A stretch of 22,749 bases of DNA, from IMG/VR virus record IMGVR_UViG_3300045141_000122, positions 1-22,749 of that record; one strand, 5' to 3'. Made by a program: the position numbers and the translations under genes. The DNA comes from a virus. Position 1 is the stretch's first letter, and each line of letters opens with the position of its first letter. Below, piece by piece: positions 20,293-22,749 of the stretch. The notes beneath the pieces are model-generated. The model was not told the DNA's origin, made no database searches, and was given only the letters and a program-made list of their open reading frames with translations.

Positions 20293-20919
20293 GTGACCAT
20301 CTGGGATACATGGGCAGCGATCCCAGGCTGGGATACTGTCAAGAACACGGCGGGCTACACCACGGCCACGCCTGCCTATCAGAAGTCGATCCATGACATC
20401 CTGTTCAAGTACGGGTTCGACCCGACCCCTGACCAGATGGCCATGACGAACGGGCAGGCCATCGAGCCCAACCCGGATTCCATCGCCCAGAAGTTGCGGG
20501 AGGGCGTGGCGAGCGCCAACCAGGGCTCGATCAACACCGCCGCCGCCGCTGGCCTGGAGGAGTCTGGTGCTGCGGCGGGCGCTCTGAACGCCAACAACGA
20601 GAACTACAAGCGTGGCGTGCGCGAGGCCATCTCGGGCGAGGGCACGGACATCGGCAACGCCACGAGCGACTACGCCAAGTACGTCTCCGGCCTGTTCGAC
20701 GCGGCCGAGCAAGCGCCCGCGCCCGCGCCCGACCCGACCCCAACGGTGAACGTCCCGAGCCTGGCCGACCAGCCCGTCGGCACGCCGAGCGGAGTCGGCA
20801 CGAACTACCCGACGCCGCAGGGTCCGTACGTCCGCACCGGCCCGGAGGCGGGCAGCGTCAAGCCGCCCAAAGCCAAGGTCATCAAGCCCGTCATGGGCGG
20901 AATGGGGCACGTCACATGA
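20293..20919 (+). CDS. Hypothetical 208-residue protein, candidate internal virion protein
   Basis: Not recognised. GTG follows the preceding TAA directly. The N-terminal part has aromatics (TIWDTWAAIPGWDTVKNT). The central part is Ala/Gly/Asn-rich and helical (IAQKLREGVASANQGS, AAAGLEESGAAAGALNANNE, NYKRGVREAISG). Then comes a Pro/Ala linker (EQAPAPAPDPTPTVN) and a basic, Lys/Pro-rich tail (KPPKAKVIKPVMGG). The pattern of soluble Ala-rich helices with disordered Pro tails after the tail module recalls ejection/internal proteins of short-tailed phages. It overlaps the next gene by ATGA. No lytic or membrane motif is seen. Confidence 0.7.
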   Translation: MTIWDTWAAIPGWDTVKNTAGYTTATPAYQKSIHDILFKYGFDPTPDQMAMTNGQAIEPNPDSIAQKLREGVASANQGSINTAAAAGLEESGAAAGALNANNENYKRGVREAISGEGTDIGNATSDYAKYVSGLFDAAEQAPAPAPDPTPTVNVPSLADQPVGTPSGVGTNYPTPQGPYVRTGPEAGSVKPPKAKVIKPVMGGMGHVT

Positions 20920-22277
20920 GCACGATCTTCAAGAGCCCCGGAGGGCACGTCCAGCCCAAGCCGAAGAAGCCGGGCACGGACGCCGCCTGGCTGGCGTCGC
21001 ATCCCGGCTGGAAGGCGCTCACCGCCAAGCGGTGGGCCGCGAATCCGGCACACCAGCAGCAGATCGCCGCCGCCGCCATGCCCAAGCTGGAGTCGGCCTC
21101 CGAGCTGCGCGCCAAGGCGCACGCCCAGACCTGGAAGTCCATCGCGGACATGCAGGGCCAGCTTCCGACCGACGCCGAGCTGGCACGGCCCTACGACGCG
21201 CAGCGCGCGGCCATCGCGCCGCTCGTGCAGGCGCACCGCGACTGGTTGGAGAAGGCGGGCCAGTACCAGACGAACGTGGCCACGGCGCTGGCAGGAGCGG
21301 CTGGCACGACGCAGACGGCGGCCAACACCCAGCAGGACGCCTACGCCGCTCGCGCCGGGGCTCCCGCCGACGCCACTCCGACCACGAACGTGAACGTGCA
21401 GGCGGGCTCGAACCCGGCGGCCTACGGCTCCATCTTCGGTGCCTACCTCTCCTCGCTCGTGCCCAGCGCGACGATGATGGGGGCCGGGAACGTGGGTGCC
21501 GTCAACCGCGCGCAGTCTGACGCGCTCGCGCAGCGCGAGGCCGACCGGCGCAAGATCATCGCGCAGGCGGGCGACCTGGAGCAGAAGAACTACGCCAACC
21601 TCTCGACCACGGCCGTCAACGAATACAAGAGCGAGCTGGCCGCGCTCGCCGCCGGTCAGACGAACACCGTGGCCGGGCAGAAGCTGAAGGAGACGATCCG
21701 GCACAACACGGCCACCGAATACACGGCGGGCCAGAATGCCGCCACGGCCGCCAAGCGCGTGGCCAATGCCATCACGCTGGCCGAGAAGAAGCAGGGCGTG
21801 ACCTTCGACGCCGCCGACAAGAAGGCGTTGCGGGCCGGTCTGCTGAGCGCCGATAAGGTCTACAACACGATGGGCGGCAAGAAGGGCGCGGGCACGGGCG
21901 CGCACGCGGGCGAGTACGAAGTCTCGATCCTGCTGAACCAGCCCAAGCCGCTGTTCGGCTCCCCGGCCAAGCCCCAGAAGTTCACGTTCTACGGGAAGAC
22001 GCGCGAGGAGGCCACGGCCAAGGCGCTGCACTACAAGGTGGTCAACAAGCCCGATCTGACCGACCCGGCGAACCCCGGCTTCTGGACGACCAACGAGGCC
22101 AAGTATCTGGGTGGGCCGGGCGGCACGTCGGGCACCGTGACCGGGCAATACGGCACCTACACTCGTCGCATGAACGCCTGGCGCTCGCTCGTCTCGGTCA
22201 ACGCCACCCTGCACTCCCCGCTCTCGACCAAGGCGCTCCAGGACCTGTTCCGCTCCCGCTACGGTCAGCCGGGCTAG
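20916..22277 (+). CDS. Ala-rich 453-residue protein, candidate internal virion/ejection protein
   Basis: Not recognised. A basic, Pro/Lys-rich N-terminus (VQPKPKKPGTDAAW) is followed by long Ala/Gln/Glu-rich helices: QQIAAAAMPKLESASELRAK, AIAPLVQAHRDWLEKAGQYQ, ALAQREADRRKIIAQAGDLE, GQKLKETIRHNTATEY. A short region GSIFGAYLSSLVPSATMMGA (about 170-190) is hydrophobic and might touch membrane. The C-terminal third (QKFTFYGKTREEATAKALHY ... NPGFWTTNEAKY) is more globular and basic. No lysozyme or transglycosylase motif is evident. It is the middle of three similar genes after the tail module, as expected for ejection proteins. It couples by ATGA upstream and abuts the next gene. Confidence 0.7.
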   Translation: MSTIFKSPGGHVQPKPKKPGTDAAWLASHPGWKALTAKRWAANPAHQQQIAAAAMPKLESASELRAKAHAQTWKSIADMQGQLPTDAELARPYDAQRAAIAPLVQAHRDWLEKAGQYQTNVATALAGAAGTTQTAANTQQDAYAARAGAPADATPTTNVNVQAGSNPAAYGSIFGAYLSSLVPSATMMGAGNVGAVNRAQSDALAQREADRRKIIAQAGDLEQKNYANLSTTAVNEYKSELAALAAGQTNTVAGQKLKETIRHNTATEYTAGQNAATAAKRVANAITLAEKKQGVTFDAADKKALRAGLLSADKVYNTMGGKKGAGTGAHAGEYEVSILLNQPKPLFGSPAKPQKFTFYGKTREEATAKALHYKVVNKPDLTDPANPGFWTTNEAKYLGGPGGTSGTVTGQYGTYTRRMNAWRSLVSVNATLHSPLSTKALQDLFRSRYGQPG

Positions 22278-22749
22278 GTGCCCCCACATCACGCAGCCGG
22301 GGGGAAGAACCGGGCACCCGCCGCCAGGCACCCGGCCTTCCCGACGACCAAGCCGAAGCCCAAGGCGACGACGCCGAAGAACGTCTTCGCCGTCACGCCG
22401 CCGCTTGCGCCGCCCGACCCCTCGGGCTTCTCGGCTCGCACGCCCGCCGGGCGCGCGCACGCGCTGACGGTCGCCGCGGCGCAGCAGAAGTCGCGCGACG
22501 ACCGCATGCGCGCGCAGATCATCGCGGAGAACAACCGCAAGGCCACGCTCCAGACGATCACGAACAGCATGCGCGCCTCCTCGGGGCTCCCGGCCAACAT
22601 GAGCAAGCCCTTCGGGCCGGGTTCCGCGCCGGTCAGCTACAAGGCGCGCGACCCCTACCAGCCCGACCTCACGGCGAAGACGCAGCTCGCCGCCGCCAAC
22701 GCGCTGCGGCGCATCACGCCGGGCGGACTGCTCACGCCCGCGCAGGCCA
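22278..22749 (+). CDS. Start of a long basic protein, truncated by the window edge
   Basis: The frame runs open from GTG 22278, directly after the previous TAG, to the end (157 codons, no stop). The visible N-terminus is Pro/Lys/Ala-rich (TTKPKPKATTPKNVFAVT), then a helical part (RAHALTVAAAQQKSRDDRMR, AQIIAENNRKATLQTI). Its composition is like that of the two preceding genes. It is probably the next internal virion protein, possibly the large one that carries a peptidoglycan-degrading domain in such modules, but that domain would lie outside the window. Confidence 0.75.
   Translation, partial: MPPHHAAGGKNRAPAARHPAFPTTKPKPKATTPKNVFAVTPPLAPPDPSGFSARTPAGRAHALTVAAAQQKSRDDRMRAQIIAENNRKATLQTITNSMRASSGLPANMSKPFGPGSAPVSYKARDPYQPDLTAKTQLAAANALRRITPGGLLTPAQA

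Overview
The window is a GC-rich stretch of a tailed double-stranded DNA phage genome (or prophage), covering the packaging, head-assembly, connector, fibre and internal-virion modules. The gene set indicates short-tailed (podovirus-like) architecture: terminase large subunit, a large portal, scaffold, an SU10/DUF5309-type major capsid protein, two connector-like adaptors, a tail-nozzle-like protein, and Ala-rich candidate internal virion proteins, with no tape measure or tail-tube gene in view. The high GC, strong G/C preference at third codon positions, GTG starts, a TAGGCT-type -10 and an apparently leaderless gene suggest an actinobacterial or other high-GC host. The host is an inference only.

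Layout. 1-203: end of an upstream plus-strand unit, closing with a 28-residue membrane peptide behind a perfect Shine-Dalgarno, then a strong hairpin. About 220-600: gene-poor and hairpin-rich. 593-1102: a small minus-strand island with a 32-residue peptide, a 72-residue CxxC/HxxH zinc-finger-like protein, and an in-frame continuation of the latter beyond two stop codons. 1152-1902: three small unknown plus-strand genes ended by a 12-bp hairpin. 1959-5073: a second unit, apparently starting leaderless, with tiny overlapping genes, a C5 DNA methyltransferase and the terminase large subunit. 5089-8515: Pro-rich protein, portal, small helical protein and scaffold. 8522-8683: a hairpin whose loop holds the -35 box of the best promoter in the window, followed by a roughly 115-nt structured leader for the capsid gene. 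8684-11987: capsid, small head genes, a Zn-ribbon protein and adaptor 1. 11987-16793: a winged-helix-like protein and six beta-rich fibre/decoration/adhesin candidates, including a 16-repeat protein. 16794-20292: adaptor 2, nozzle and a C1q-like jelly-roll protein. 20293-end: three hydrophilic, Ala-rich genes, the last running off the edge.

The plus-strand genes from 1972 to the end are packed almost without gaps. Most junctions are ATGA, TAATG, TGATG or GTGA overlaps, or a stop codon abutting the next start, so translation is probably coupled through a long late operon. Independent initiation is visible mainly at 5089, 8684 and 9943. The most unusual features are the promoter-in-hairpin plus leader before the capsid gene, the leaderless hairpin/-10/GTG junction at 1916-1972, the beta-rich gene cassette flanked by two related adaptors, the duplicated four-repeat block in the fibre protein, and the minus-strand island. 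I see no CRISPR array, tRNA, transposon, integrase or reverse transcriptase.
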